Shown here: one piece after another, positions 21,301-32,670 of the stretch
Position numbering within the stretch: the stretch's first letter is position 1
Layout of the letters: every line of letters begins with the position of its first letter
Notes under the pieces: model-generated
Seen by the model: only the letters and a program-made list of their open reading frames with translations
What the model was told of the DNA's origin: nothing
The model's database searches: none
Assembly: GCA_032716605.1 (NCBI GenBank)
Contig: CM064509.1
Coordinates: 51,732,136-51,796,135, forward strand
Direction of reading: 5' to 3'
DNA from: Paralithodes platypus
Lineage: Eukaryota > Arthropoda > Malacostraca > Decapoda > Lithodidae
Length of the DNA stretch: 64,000 nt
Program-made: the position numbers and the translations under genes

Positions 21301-22596
21301 TGTATATTCAATTAATTATAGAATAGAGTAAATAGGTATAGAGTGTTTATGAGAAGGTATTACTTCTTCAGATATTGTAATTATTATGTGATTAGATTGT
21401 TAGGATTTTGTCATAAATGTTATGAAACAAACCTGATGCAGAAATTATTACTTGTTATGGGTTTGACGATCGACTAGTCGAGTTGTAAGGTTTCTCTGCA
21501 ACTATAATTTGTAATAGCATATGGATAAGCAGCCTCTAAAGGAAGTAACATCTAAAGTGGAGTACTGCACTATCCATAGGAATTATTCATACCTTGCATA
21601 GGCTTTTCATTTCTGCAGTGGAATTGTCCAAGCCAAGAGCCACGTGAGACCCAGGATGTAGATTTAACCCAGGGGCTGCATCAGCCTGGTAGGCTATTCT
21701 ATAGTGCCAACAGTGCGACAGATTCAGCTTCAATTCAGATAAAAACATTTATATCTACCATATAAAGCCATATTATTGCATCATATGCTCATACTTTACT
21801 TGTAGGCCTATATGGAACATGTGAACATTGAAGAACCAGAAAATAGGTGTAAAGAGTGAAAAAACGGACTATTGTGACGGGAGCATATCGAGTGGGTGGC
21901 CGGCGGCACGACATACACACTCCCTCTCTCAAGGTTTTCGCGACACTGACTGGTCTCAAGCATAGAGTACAGAAGGATAGAGAGGAAAGAGAGACGCCAC
22001 AAATCTGCAAATAGCGATCTGCTCGTTCGAGAGATGGCAGCACGATCGCAAAGGAAAATGGGAGGGTCCTCAATAATTTGTAATAATCCCTACCTTGTAC
22101 TAATAACGCTATAAATAATCAATTATACGCTATCCAGATACTCTGTAGACATGAAAGAGTTAAATAGATATAAGTAGAGGCTACTGTAAAGGACAGGTCA
22201 TCGTGAAATTGTCCTAATTATGAGGAGGTTCACAGTCACGTCTCTTCTACCCCCACCATTGTTGTTGTGAGAGTGGGGAGTTGCCAACGTCAAATATGGT
22301 GGGACAAAATATCCCTAGATGTCATGAGTAGGCTATAACCTAAGAACGTATTTCGTGAAATGTCCTGTTTTAGTGCAACTTTATAAATTAACATCTACAT
22401 AAAATGTAACTAATAATATATATTCAAAATTACATTTGAATTCTTGTTGTGTTGCTTAGAGTTATGCAGCTTACATCATACATAAGTATTTTTTATATTG
22501 TATAATATTATGTATTCCTAATATTTTTATCTTGCTTTTTTGTATCTATTATATTTTAAATAATTTACTAGTGTTTTTACCAACATTAAATCACTC
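21301..22596. other. No feature recognised
   Basis: AT-rich flank of the LTR element. A GC-richer part (about 21870-22075) has a minus-strand frame with no recognisable motif. Nothing else is supported. Confidence 0.4.
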
Positions 22597-22600
22597 TTAA

Positions 22601-23080
22601 CCCTTAATCAGCGGCGCGCAACTTATGTCGTGTGAAATAAATTTGGACTAAGTGGCGGTTCACAACTTATGTCGTGCGCCATTTTCAGCACGTAATGTTG
22701 CTGAGAGAGAGAGCTGAGCGGTGTGAAGAGCCTAGCAACCCTATGACTGCTCACGACCACCGCGGTGGACCTACTGAGGTGCCTCCCACCCTTTCCTCCC
22801 CTCTCTCACTCGCTACACAGGGAATTATGTAGGGAAATTACCTAATTACAGGGTTTTTGCACTCGTGTTGCACGATCGTTGCAAGAGAACCAGCGGTCGT
22901 ACAAGGATGGTTTGGGTGTCATTGGAAAGCTCTGTTTACGCCCTTTCAGGGATATATACTTGTTTTACACTCTGGGTCTTATTTAGGCATGAAAATGATA
23001 ACGTAAACAACCCTATTTAGGGTAAAAACAACCCGCTGGGCGCTACGGTCCGCTAGACCGCCTAGCCTGCTAATAAGGTG
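22601..23080 (+). mobile_element. 480-bp TTAA MITE, copy E2 (diverged)
   Basis: TTAA at 22597-22600 and 23081-23084. Same length and layout as E1 with many substitutions. Shared blocks include TTTTCAGCACGTAATGT and GTGTCATTGGAAAGCTC. Confidence 0.85.
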
Positions 23081-23250
23081 TTAAAGATGTTCTCTCTTTA
23101 ATCTAACGCCCCCTCACTATGCGGACTTTCCCTAACTATGGTAACACTGCAGACAAGCCAGCCGCGCAGATATCAAGGAATATTTAAAAAGGAATATCTA
23201 CTGTGGCCTTTTGCTCATAATATTATGCCCCACAATAGTGCTGACACTCT

Positions 23251-23607
23251 TAAAGGTGGAGGCTCATGGGTTGAGGTAAACATGGAAAAATAATCACCAA
23301 CCTGCATATAATTATCTTGTAAAATGCAATGTCACTGAACAAATTATTAACAATGGTATAAAGGATTTTGCGGATCGCCTATACCGGGCCTGTGATGTCA
23401 TAGTGACGTCACACCAGTATCCTTAGCCTAGACTGGATGGTGGACTTACACTCTTGTGACGTCACAGGTCCAGTATAGACGATCCACAAAATCATTTATA
23501 CCATTGTTAATAATTATTTCAGGTCCATTGCATTTTGCAAGATAATTATGTACAGCTTGGCGATTATCATTCCATGTTTATCTCAACCCATGAGCCCCCA
23601 CCTTTAA
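23251..23607. mobile_element. Fold-back MITE with arms of about 165 bp
   Basis: The left arm from TAAAGGTGGAGGCTCATGG is the inverted copy of the right arm ending CCATGAGCCCCCACCTTTA. The arms take up most of the element; the centre is about 23420-23450. TGACGTCA-type palindromes (CRE-like) lie in both arms near the centre. No ORF. Confidence 0.8.
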
Positions 23608-23686
23608 ATCAGGCGGTGATATAACCCTCTTTCTCCTCTATCCTTCTTTACTCTATGGTCTCGAGGTTCTCTCACACATGTATTAA

Positions 23687-24302
23687 CCCGGGTACGGCGA
23701 GAACACTCTTAAGAGTTTTTGGTGGGCAAAGGCGAGAACACTCTTAAGAGGTAAGGCCTAAAAAATACCTTTTAAAAGGCCCCAGTAGCACTTGAAACAA
23801 AAGAAATGGTGTTTAAGTGAGATGATTCCCCTCCATACCTACTACCACTCCTCCACATGTGTCAAAATCCCCTCCTTTCCCCCCCCCTTCAATTATCACC
23901 TAATTTTCCTCTTATTACATGTTAATCGGTGTATTTACCGTGCCAATATCTCCAAACCGGTCCTAGGGTGTGGTCTTGCGTGTGTCTATGCGTGGGAAAG
24001 AGAGAGAGAGAGACAGGCCTCAGTCTCCCTCCAGGCATCGAGAAACCAGGGTGTAGGCCTCGCGTGTGTCTCCCTTCATGAATGAACGGTCTGCAATAAT
24101 TCGCGATTTTCACCCTCCAAACACTATTCCCACTTGTTTTATTGCTGTTACCTGTTACTATCTTCATATTAAACGTAAAATAGGCGCATATGAATAAGTA
24201 ATAACGATATTTATCGTAAAATGTCGATTTTAGGCTGGAATGAGGCCTAATATGGCCGCCCAGTTATAGGGTGTTCATTACATATAGCTCGCGCTTAGCG
24301 GG
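23687..24302. mobile_element. TTAA MITE, family A
   Basis: TTAA at 23683-23686 and 24303-24306. The left end (CCCGGGTACGGCGAGAAC, then CTCTTAAGAG) is the counterpart of the right end of the larger element at 51419-53435. The inner block around 24110-24215 also matches that element near 51510-51600 in reverse. Confidence 0.7.
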
Positions 24303-24306
24303 TTAA

Positions 24307-24690
24307 CCCACTGGACCCCAGCGCCGCAGCGTATGCGTCGGCAATGTATGTAACGCTAAACCCCAGTGCCGCATACGTTGCGTCCACTACTTCGAAATGA
24401 TTTACTCTTGTCCTATGGTAGCTAGAGGCTTGAGGATGGTATGGAAAACTACCGTATGATGTTGCCGAACAGTGGCAGTACACGGCAACCCCCTAGCCCA
24501 TTCGCGCAGGTGAGTAAGGGCGGATGGGGAAAGCCAGTTTACCCACTTATCCCACCGCCACTTTTGAGCTTATTTATACTTGTCCTATGGTAGCTAGAGG
24601 GTTCAAATTCGTATGAGGTACACCTTATGATGTTCCCCAACAGTGGCAATACTTATCAATTGGCAATACCCAAGTCCCGCCGCGGTGGGG
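24307..24690. mobile_element. TTAA MITE, family B (second copy, right end unclear)
   Basis: Starts CCCACTGGACCCCAGCG directly after the TTAA that ends family A, and matches the element at 47011-47447 (CCCACTGAGCCCCAGCG). Internal duplicated segments (about 24409-24480 and 24577-24655) are seen. I cannot find a clean right end. Confidence 0.55.
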
Positions 24691-25590
24691 AGGGGGGAGA
24701 GAGAGTGCGGGAGTGGAAGGACTAGGCTGCCTCCCACCTCCCGCCCGGCTCAGTTGCCTTGTTTACATTGTGAGTGTTGGAGGTACCTTGTCGCCTCGCT
24801 ATGTTTATCACTCCCCTAACGCTTCCCATAACATAGTTGACTCCCCAATAAGTGGGGAAGAGGAGGAGGAGGATGACCCAAACCCCACGGCATTCCACGG
24901 CATTCCGCCAGGTCATGGTAGGGGTAAGAAGAGACGAGATAGTATTTCATGTTGCTACGTACACAGCAAGCTAGGCTTATGTACACTGGTCCTCCCCCAC
25001 TTCCCCTGCCTTCACCACCACCTCCCCTCTCTCCCCACTAAGAATACGTCAAAACCCATATTTCTTAGTCAAAAGTGCCTAAAACAATGTGTAACACTCA
25101 TATTCTAACTATAAAATATACGGTAAAGTATAAAATCAATAAACAGAGTATGTAGAGAGGCATAATAAAAGTGAGAGTGAGTGAAGGGGAAGTTGGGTGT
25201 CATTCAGCTGGCAGTGTGTACGTGCGTGAGTCCATGAACAAGGTGGCCGCCAGCCCACCAGTCGTCATGGTAACCAGGGGACGTGCACGAGGCTTGCCAC
25301 ACCCTCGACACTTATAAAACTTGAATCTATGCACTTATCACACTGTAACTTCACTTTGACAATATGTGATACATGTTGCTAATATCTGAACTATGAAGGC
25401 ACACATGATGCTCGGGTGGTGTAAATAACCGCCACTCGAAAACTGGACGCATCGTACATCTGCCATGCTGCTGCGCTCAGCTGTGTCTTGAAGGGCGGGA
25501 AGCTTGAAGGCCGCCAGGCATCAGCTGATGACTGAGGCTGCCCCCCCCCCCCATAGGACCCCAAAATGACTGAGGTGAGGGTTTTTTTGT
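24691..25590. other. No feature recognised
   Basis: Purine-rich edge (24680-24710), short frames without motifs, and a poly-C run at about 25541-25552. Nothing else is supported. Confidence 0.4.
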
Positions 25591-25611
25591 GTTAAGGTCA
25601 AATTTTTGCGG

Positions 25612-26160
25612 TTCGAGTGTATTCGGCCCGATAATCGGGCGAGACCGGGTATGATTCTGGTATGTTCGAGTCGTGCTAGTCATGCTCTGGTCATCACCCG
25701 AATGTTCGGGTGAGTACGCCAAAAGTTAGTGTATGCGTTAACTTTTGGGAAATCCTCGAGTGCGTTCGGGTCAAAAAACCGTTACAAAATCCTCGAGTCA
25801 CCTTCGATTTACATTCGAGTCGTATTCGGCTTACATTCTACCATATTCTGATCGCATTCGACCTATTCGGGTCACTTTCGAGTTAAAAAATTTAACCCGA
25901 TTCATACAAGAATTGATCGAACCTAAGTGGACTTAGACCCGATGATGTAGACCGTAACCCGAATTAGACTCGATGCACAGTGGAAAATTCCTACATAAAC
26001 TTGTTCGAAAGTCAACTGTTACTCGATGCTGACCCGAATTTCAGGATGATGACTCGATGCATGTCCGACATTTCTAATTAGACTCGATGATTACTCGATC
26101 GTGATCCGAATGACTAGAATGTAAGTCGAAGGCTAGTCGAAGCCAAGTCGAATCAAACCC
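25612..26160. repeat. Left subterminal TCGGGT/TCGAGT array of the Harbinger element
   Basis: Dozens of short motifs of the form TTCGGGT, TTCGAGT, GACTCGA and ACCCGAA in both orientations, roughly one every 12-20 bp. Such clusters are expected to be transposase or Myb-partner binding sites. They stop just before the promoter of the plus-strand gene. Confidence 0.8.
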
Positions 26161-26169
26161 GAACGCGAG

Positions 26170-26260
26170 CCAATGGGCGGAACCACGTGAAGCAGTCCTG
26201 TGTGCAGTTGGAGCGGCCCGAATTATCGTACACTGCCACCCACGCACGGGCCCTATATAT
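26170..26260 (+). promoter_or_regulatory. Promoter of the Harbinger MADF gene
   Basis: CCAAT box (26170-26174), GGGCGG (26175-26180), an E-box CACGTG (26184-26189) and a TATATAT box (26254-26260). The ATG at 26360 is about 100 bp downstream of the TATA box. Confidence 0.6.
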
Positions 26261-26359
26261 TAGCGGATGGGAGGCATTCGCTCCATTCCACACCAGCACC
26301 CACCGCCCACCACGTCTCTCTCGCCCACCACGTCTCTCTCTCCAACTCTTGTCGCCAAC

Positions 26360-28850
26360 ATGCCCGGTAACTATGGTAAAGGAGGCAAGGCAGTGAAGAG
26401 GCCTCGCAAATTTACCATGGAGTCTGTGGACCTGTTTGCCACCCAGCAATCCCAAGATGAAAGCGAGGAGGAAGTAGAGGAGAGGCAGCACATCGACTCC
26501 AACCCTGTTTTCGATGATGAAAACCAAACCGAGGAAGCAGAGTCACAGTCTATTATAGTAAAGAAAGCCCATGTCCCTCACAAAAAGACCCACCCTATCG
26601 TGTCAACCGAAGGTGACAGTCCTTCGGAACAGGAAAGCGAGGATGATGACGCCACCCAAGATGACCTCACGCCACTCACCGAGCCACCTACCCAGACACC
26701 CACGACATACACCGAGACGCCTACCCAGACCACGCCGCCCATCAACCCAGTACAACCGATGCCGAAAAGGAGGAGGAAGACCTACGCCAGGCTCCCGGAT
26801 GAGAAGGAGGTGGAAGTGGCCGAGTGGTATTCCGAGCAGGAGTTCCTGTACAACAGGAAAATGAGGGCCCACAAGGACAAAAACATGCGGGAGAAAACAC
26901 TCGCCACGAAGGCAAAGGAGCTCAACATTGAAGGTTGGTTGTGTGCGTTCTTATGATATAACAACCATTATGTTGAGTGATATTACTTACAAATACCAAA
27001 CACATCTATGTTTCTGGAATAATTTACCTGTGCCGTTCAAAGTGGATACATATTTATCATAAAGTTTGGCGTTAACATTGCTGGCGAATCTTGTTTTCGG
27101 AATTGAAATAAGTAGGTAATATTTGGAGTTAATAATAAATAATGTTTCGTGTGCAGTCTTGCATTGTACTTCCCTCATATCAATGTGTGCAGTGTGGTTA
27201 CCTGCCCAGGTGAACCATACTTATTCATGTTGACTGATAATAAATTCGGTTGTGATAATCTTTGTCTCCATACTATTTATATTTTGTACGTAAACACTGC
27301 TAATATATATTATTTATATTTGTCAGTGGAAGCACTCAACAAATGGATGGAAGGGATGAGGACCAGGTACGGGAAGCTTGACAAGATTCCCGTGTCTGGT
27401 TCAGGTGCGGTCCAGCTGACGGAGAGAGACGCCTGGATCAAGACCCACTTCGCGTTCCTCAAACCCCATCTTGTTAAGTTGCCCACCAGAAAGAGCAAGG
27501 TACGTTTATCAAGTCTATTGCAATTTTATTTCTAATCAAAAATAAATGTTAAAGGTATAAATAAATATCTTGGTGCTGTTCAACATAACATTTAATAAAC
27601 ATAAGTGACATAAATGTTTCACCATTATTGTTGGATGTTGTAAATAGAATAAAATAGAATATTAATATTGTCTAACATGTATAATACTTATTTTATTTTT
27701 GTCTATGTATAAATAATAAGCTGCCCCCAGATTGTTGTGAATATTTATTGCTATGTAAAAGTGACCAAATTAAATAACCATTGATATATATATATATATA
27801 TATGAGTGTTGCTAGATAATTATTTACTTTATAAATTGATGTTCAACACTGTCATAAACTAATAACCTGATACATTCCACAGATCTACAAGACAACGACT
27901 GTGGAGGAGGAGATGGCTGACGACGTCGAACCGGAAGGGGAGGACGGGCCAGAGTCAACTCCCACTCCAACCCCAACCACAGCTACCCAGGACACCGCGA
28001 CCGGGAGCTCAGCCGTGGTGGCAACTCCCGGGTCATCTGGGTCCGATGCCACCACCAGCCAGGCGCCAGCCGCCCCACCCGACCTGTATGACAAGGTAAA
28101 TATCATTATTATGTATCCAATGTTAACATGCCATCATAATTTAATCTCTCCACTCGTAAACACATACACCCACATGCAACACAAAACACCCCACCCTCTG
28201 TGCCTTCACTCAGCCACTCACTGACTGTCACCCATTATAGTATTGAACACATTTAATTGTACATTCGCAATTATGTAAATGTTTTAGTATATATAAAATT
28301 AAAATATTTTATACAATAATTCTATTATACATTTGGATGTATCATATATCGATAATTTGTCACATAATTGATATCAATGCAGTAACGTTTATTAGGCAAT
28401 TTTAATGATGAAGAGATTATTTTGCCACGCATTATTGTAATGAAGGTACACTGCATTAATGTTTATGAAGTATAGTCTGATTCATTCTATAATACATTTA
28501 TTTTTCTCGCACAGCTTCGTGAAGGTAAGAAGGAGCTGGACAACCTCTACCGTGTGTGGCAGAGGAGCCACCAGGTGGACACCCCCGCAGAGGCGAGTCT
28601 CAAGCCCTACTTCAAGACACTGCAGACAAACATGCGTGACCTTCCCTTACCACTGATTCAGGCCTTCCAGCTGGACGTGCTAAGATTCTCCAATGCCATG
28701 ATTTCCCACAACCAGGGCCTAGGACCCCTCCCACACTTCGGACCCCTCTCCCACCCACAGTCCCCAACCCTCCCCAACATCATCCCCAACGTCAACAATA
28801 CTACGATACTCTCAATGTCCCTAGCACTAGCACGTCCTACCACCATATAG
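26360..28850 (+). CDS. MADF/Myb-SANT-like DNA-binding protein of the Harbinger transposon, four exons
   Basis: Spliced gene: exons 26360-26933, 27327-27499, 27883-28095 and 28515-28850, each bordered by GT and AG with phases that agree, giving 431 codons. The start is ATG 26360 (MPGNYGKGGK), after the TATA box; an upstream in-frame ATG at 26267 lies too close to it. The protein has a basic N-terminus, an acidic/Thr-Pro-rich linker, a nuclear-localisation-like PKRRRK (about residue 135), and a MADF-like domain across the exon 1/2 junction (EWYSEQEFLYNRKMRAHKDK, then MEGMRTRYGKL). Exon 3 is acidic and Pro/Thr-rich. In this superfamily such a protein works with the transposase at the ends. Near 28800 a +2 frame continues about 65 codons to TAA 28997-28999, so the native C-terminus may be longer. 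AATAAA is at 29037. Confidence 0.75.
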
Positions 28851-28999
28851 GGAAAAAAATGCAGCATTCGCCAATCCAGCAGCCAGACACACCCAGTCAG
28901 TGGAAGGCCTATGGGCCTTCACGTCCTTGTGCCACGCCCGTCCAACAATCAGCCCTGGCCCCTGCCTTCTTGGAGACCATGCTGGATCTACCTCATTAA

Positions 29000-29580
29000 T
29001 ATACCTATACCTCTACCTCTGTACCTCATTAATTATAATAAAAATGTATTTTCTATGTTTGACTTGTGTTTTGCTTGCTCCTAAAATTTATTTTCTATGT
29101 TTTACTTGTTCCTAACGATAATTTGCTTGCTTAATAATAATTAAAGGGAATATAAAATTAAAATATATGATCGAGTAGATCACATGGCAATAGGATATAA
29201 AAGAAAATTAAATTGAAAAAATCCGAACAAAAACAGAGAATTGTATCACATCCCAATATGATATATATTAAATTGACATTGCATTTTTTTGACCATGTTA
29301 ACATGCTATTACTTTAAACAAATTAACATCCAAGATCAACATCAAAAAATAAGAAAAAACCTGAGAAATTTAACACATCCCAATATGATATAAATTATAT
29401 TGACATTGAAAAAATCTGACCGTAATTAAAAGTGAACATGTTATTACTTTAACCAAATCAACATCCTTGAGCAACATGTTCGTGAATATTAATCAGAAAA
29501 AAATATAAAAGTTGAACATATAAAGTGACGTGGACATGCAGTCCAAAATAAGGTAACAATTTCTTTTGTCATTGTAATTA
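29000..29580. repeat. AT-rich intergenic part of the Harbinger element with a direct repeat
   Basis: Two similar segments of about 95-115 bp (about 29245-29335 and 29375-29470) share ACATCCCAATATGATATA and ATTACTTTAA. AATAAA at 29037-29042 is a likely polyadenylation signal for the plus-strand gene. Confidence 0.6.
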
Positions 29581-29741
29581 GAGACTTTGACCAAATATAA
29601 TAATAATAAATTAGGGCTTTATCTTAATGAACTGAGACTTTGACCAAATATAATAATAATAAATTAGGGGCTATATCTTAATGAACTGAGACTTTGACCA
29701 AATATAATAATAATAAATTAGGGGCTATATCTTAATGAACT
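29581..29741. repeat. Tandem repeat, three 53-54-bp units
   Basis: Units begin at 29581, 29634 and 29688, each starting GAGACTTTGACCAAATATAA. Units two and three are virtually identical. An AT run follows at 29755-29815. Confidence 0.95.
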
Positions 29742-29751
29742 TATGTTTCAA

Positions 29752-29754
<3 letters not shown>

Positions 29755-29815
<61 letters not shown>
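29755..29815. repeat. (TA)n microsatellite
   Basis: Uninterrupted TA repeat of about 60 bp. Confidence 0.95.
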
Positions 29816-29819
<4 letters not shown>

Positions 29820-30053
29820 TAACAGCTTTATAACAGGTCAGGATATTTAGTGCTTTGATTCACTTTCGGGTTTGTATACAATATATTTATCAAGACTTTG
29901 ACACTTTTATAATACGGCATCAAATGGAGTTTGATTTGTGTCATTGCAATGACAGTATTGGGACACCTACGGCAGTCACACTGCAACATTGTGCAACACT
30001 TATAAAACGGGTGTGGGGTATTATGGACCTGCATATAGTGGAAACGTACCTTT

Positions 30054-31388
30054 TTACTCGTCCTGCCAGGCAAGGCGCTGTTCAGGGCGGTTGTAGTACT
30101 GGGTCAGGTAGTCCCTCGTCACTTTGGCAGCGGCTGGTCCTCTCTGGTGCCGAAGGGGCTCCAAGCCATCCAAGGGGTCCCTCGCCCAGTCACTTTGGGG
30201 TATTTCAGGGCGACGAAGTCCGGCTTCTGGTTGGGGCTCACGTCGGTCGATTAGCATATTGTGGAGTATGCATGAAGCCAGGACTACCTTCTCCACGGTA
30301 CTGGGGTGTACGTTGATGGTAGTCAGTAGGCACCTGAAGCGGTTGGCTAGCATACCGAAGGCATTCTCTACCTGTCTCCTGGCCCTAGACAGTCTTTAGT
30401 TATAGTTTCTCTTGTCATCATCGAGCCCTCGGTGTGGGTGTGGCTTCTGCAACCACTCCCTCATTGGGAATGCGTCATCACCAACCAGAAAGTAGGGCAC
30501 TGGCTGGTCCTCCCCTGGGAATGGCTCGGGTGGTGGCAATCCTGCTGCTCCGTCCTCCAGGGCCTTCCGGATGTCAGTCACCTGGAATATACCACCATCA
30601 GATGCTGACCCGTTCGCTCCAACGTCAACGTACATAAATTTTCCCAGGTGATCGACTATTGCCAGGAGCACAATGGAGTGGTAGTGCTTGTAATTGTAGT
30701 ACAAGGATCCGCAGTAGCTTGGAGGCTGTATGGCAATGTGCTTCCCATCAATTGCCCCAATGGTGTGTCCGAAGTTCCACCTATCCTTGAAGCCCTTGGC
30801 GACCTCCTTCCAACCTTCAGGTGTTGATGGGCACACTATTTGCTCCTCCATGTATTCCTATATGATTGCCTCACACGTCTCCCGCACTGCCAGTGATATC
30901 GTGTTGGCACCTACACGGAAGTTCAGTGCCATGCTCTTATAGGCCTCGCCAGTGGCCAAAAAGCGTAGTGTCATGGCAACTCGCAGTCCGGGCTCCAGGG
31001 GCTTCTTCCAGTTGTTCTCGTCCTTCTTGATCCTGGGTGTAACACGTTCGACAATCATATTAAACAGCTCCTCGTCCATATGCAGAAAGTATTTATAGGT
31101 AACCACGTCAGTTTCCTTGAGTTTCTTCAGCAACTGGTGGTAGTGTCCGTGTGTCTCTCGCTGTGCCACCCATGGCTTGACGCTGCAGCTTCGGGGTTTC
31201 CTTGGTCGTCGTGGCCGTCGAGGTTGAGCACGTTGGGGTTCACGTTCTTTGTCCCTGATGGCGCGGGCAGTAATCTGATATCTGAGGTTGGCATTAAATA
31301 TCTCCTGACTTAAGATTGCCAACTCCAATGCCTCATCATCCATCTCTTCTAGTCGTGATGGGTCCGGGAGGTTGCTTTCCTGTGACAT
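30054..31388 (-). pseudogene. PIF/Harbinger DDE transposase with two in-frame stops
   Basis: DDE-superfamily transposase that excises and inserts the element. The frame runs from ATG 31388 (MSQESNLPDP) to TGA-type end at 30054, 445 codons, with stops at TAG 30860-30858 and TAA 30398-30396 but no frameshift. I prefer this ATG to one at 31433 because a TATA box (31450-31441) lies too close to the latter. Motifs: a helix-turn-helix-like N-terminal part (ALRFLATGE-type region, here MTLRFLATGEAYKSMA), first aspartate in GAIDGKHI (about 30748), second in FLVGDDAFP (about 30475), glutamate in RQVENAFGML (about 30367). All three acids are kept. Two single-base stops in an otherwise intact protein indicate recent inactivation. 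It is convergent with the MADF gene. Confidence 0.9.
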
Positions 31389-31440
31389 GTTGCTGTGTTG
31401 GGTGCACTGTACAAATGAAGTGTGTGTGAGCACACCCTCT

Positions 31441-31450
31441 CTTTATATAG
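31441..31450 (-). promoter_or_regulatory. TATA box of the Harbinger transposase gene
   Basis: Minus strand reads CTATATAAAG, about 55 bp upstream of the preferred ATG at 31388. Confidence 0.6.
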
Positions 31451-31484
31451 TGGGGTGATGCATAACCTCATAATTGTGTCATAA

Positions 31485-31880
31485 TCGACTTATTCTAGTC
31501 ACGTTCGACTTACATTCTGGTTTCATTCCGGTTGGGCTCCTGACTTCGGGTGGGGTTCGGTTTTCATTCGGATTTAAGTCGGGTTACTTCGGGTGTGATT
31601 CGGTTTTAACTCGGGTTGGTATCGGCTACTCGGGTCACCGTTGATTAGCTTTCGACTCATGGTCGATTCAATTCCGTTCAACTTCTGGTTAGTTTCGAGT
31701 AATATACGGGATAACATCGACTCGTATTCGAGACGCATTCGAGTCCCTCGGGTAGCATTCGAATTGCTTTCTAGTCATAGTCGGGGTACGAGTATCATTC
31801 GGGGACTTCGGGTGAATTCGGGTGAAAAGTGCAAGTCATTGCCTTCGGGTTACTGTCGGGTCGCGGTCGACCTCTGTATG
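31485..31880. repeat. Right subterminal TCGGGT/TCGAGT array of the Harbinger element
   Basis: Mirror of the left array: closely packed CGGGT, TTCGAGT, TCGACT and TTCGGNT motifs between the transposase promoter and the terminus. Confidence 0.8.
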
Positions 31881-31892
31881 ACGCGGCCTTAA

Positions 31893-32240
31893 GTCTTCAT
31901 TTCTCACCTATTTAAGCTATTTAAAAAAAAAAAAAAATCTGCCAAATCTGCTGGTCTCTCAGTGTACATTTAATCTAAACTAGCTGGGGTTCAGTGGGTA
32001 AGGAAGGGGGAGATAGTGGATGGGTAGAGGAGGGTGACTTAAGGTATTTTAGGGGGAGGGAGGAAGTGTAGGGAGTGGGTGGAGTGAAAAAGTAGAAAAA
32101 AGGAGGAGGGGGGAAGTTGAGGGAGAAAGTTGGGAGAGGATAGGGAGAGAGGTGGTGAGACATATGTAAGGGGAAGAGAGGAGGTGGTGGTATGGAGATA
32201 TTCCGACTAATCATACAGTATATTGTATCCATGTCCCCGG
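31893..32240. repeat. Poly-A run and purine-rich tract
   Basis: About 15 A at 31923-31937, then about 210 bp (31985-32195) in which the plus strand is nearly all G and A. No gene is seen. Confidence 0.7.
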
Positions 32241-32246
32241 CACTGT

Positions 32247-32670
32247 TTTTTTTTTGTTCTATATTCCAACTACTCCCTCTCGGGCATAGTCTGAGAGCCT
32301 GCACATTCACCGCTCAACACGGTAAAGCCCGTGAGGTCTTGTTCCAGCCTAAGAAGTGAGACAAGTGAAGCACGAGCTACAACCAGCCCTCGCCAACCTG
32401 CCATCGCAGACGCGCGGCTCTTGGTTGCCCACTCTGGCTCGAAGCAGTCTCACTTCTGAGGCTGCTTCGCCTTTATGCTTCACTCTCTCACTTCCCGACT
32501 CGGACCCTCACTCTCAAAACGCCACCTATTGAGCAATTAATTCACTAGGCATTGCCCCCCTGTAGCATATTTTGAATATGGGAATATTGATACACTGCTA
32601 TTTAATCAGGGAACAATGAGGGTATTTTTTGGGCGTTTCGGTGGGCTTTGTGGTAGTGTCATTGTTTTTA
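32247..32670 (-). mobile_element. SINE, minus-strand copy of the 42775 family
   Basis: Reverse-strand match to 42900-43274: a T run at 32248-32257 is the A tail, then CTATATTCCAACTACTCCC, and at the other end ATTGTTCCC and GGTGGGCTTTGTGG. The tRNA-like head is missing or diverged. An internal stretch (about 32360-32470) differs from the other copy. Confidence 0.82.

Larger units (their letters stand above)
25595..31889. mobile_element. Nearly complete PIF/Harbinger transposon
   Basis: A 6.3-kb element containing the two genes typical of the superfamily: a Myb/MADF-like gene on the plus strand and a DDE transposase on the minus strand, convergent. The termini are weakly inverted (AGGTC at the left, GGCCT at the right) and lie against TTA/TAA, or TTAA if the outer A is counted. 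Inside each end is a block of several hundred bases packed with TCGGGT and TCGAGT motifs. Both genes have plausible promoters near their outer ends. The transposase has two nonsense codons, so this copy is probably dead or nearly so. About 1 kb of AT-rich repeat lies between the two 3' ends. Confidence 0.85.

Noticed and set aside
21789..22073. Minus-strand 94-codon frame
   Set aside because: No motif, no splice or promoter signal; composition resembles the MITE-rich surroundings.
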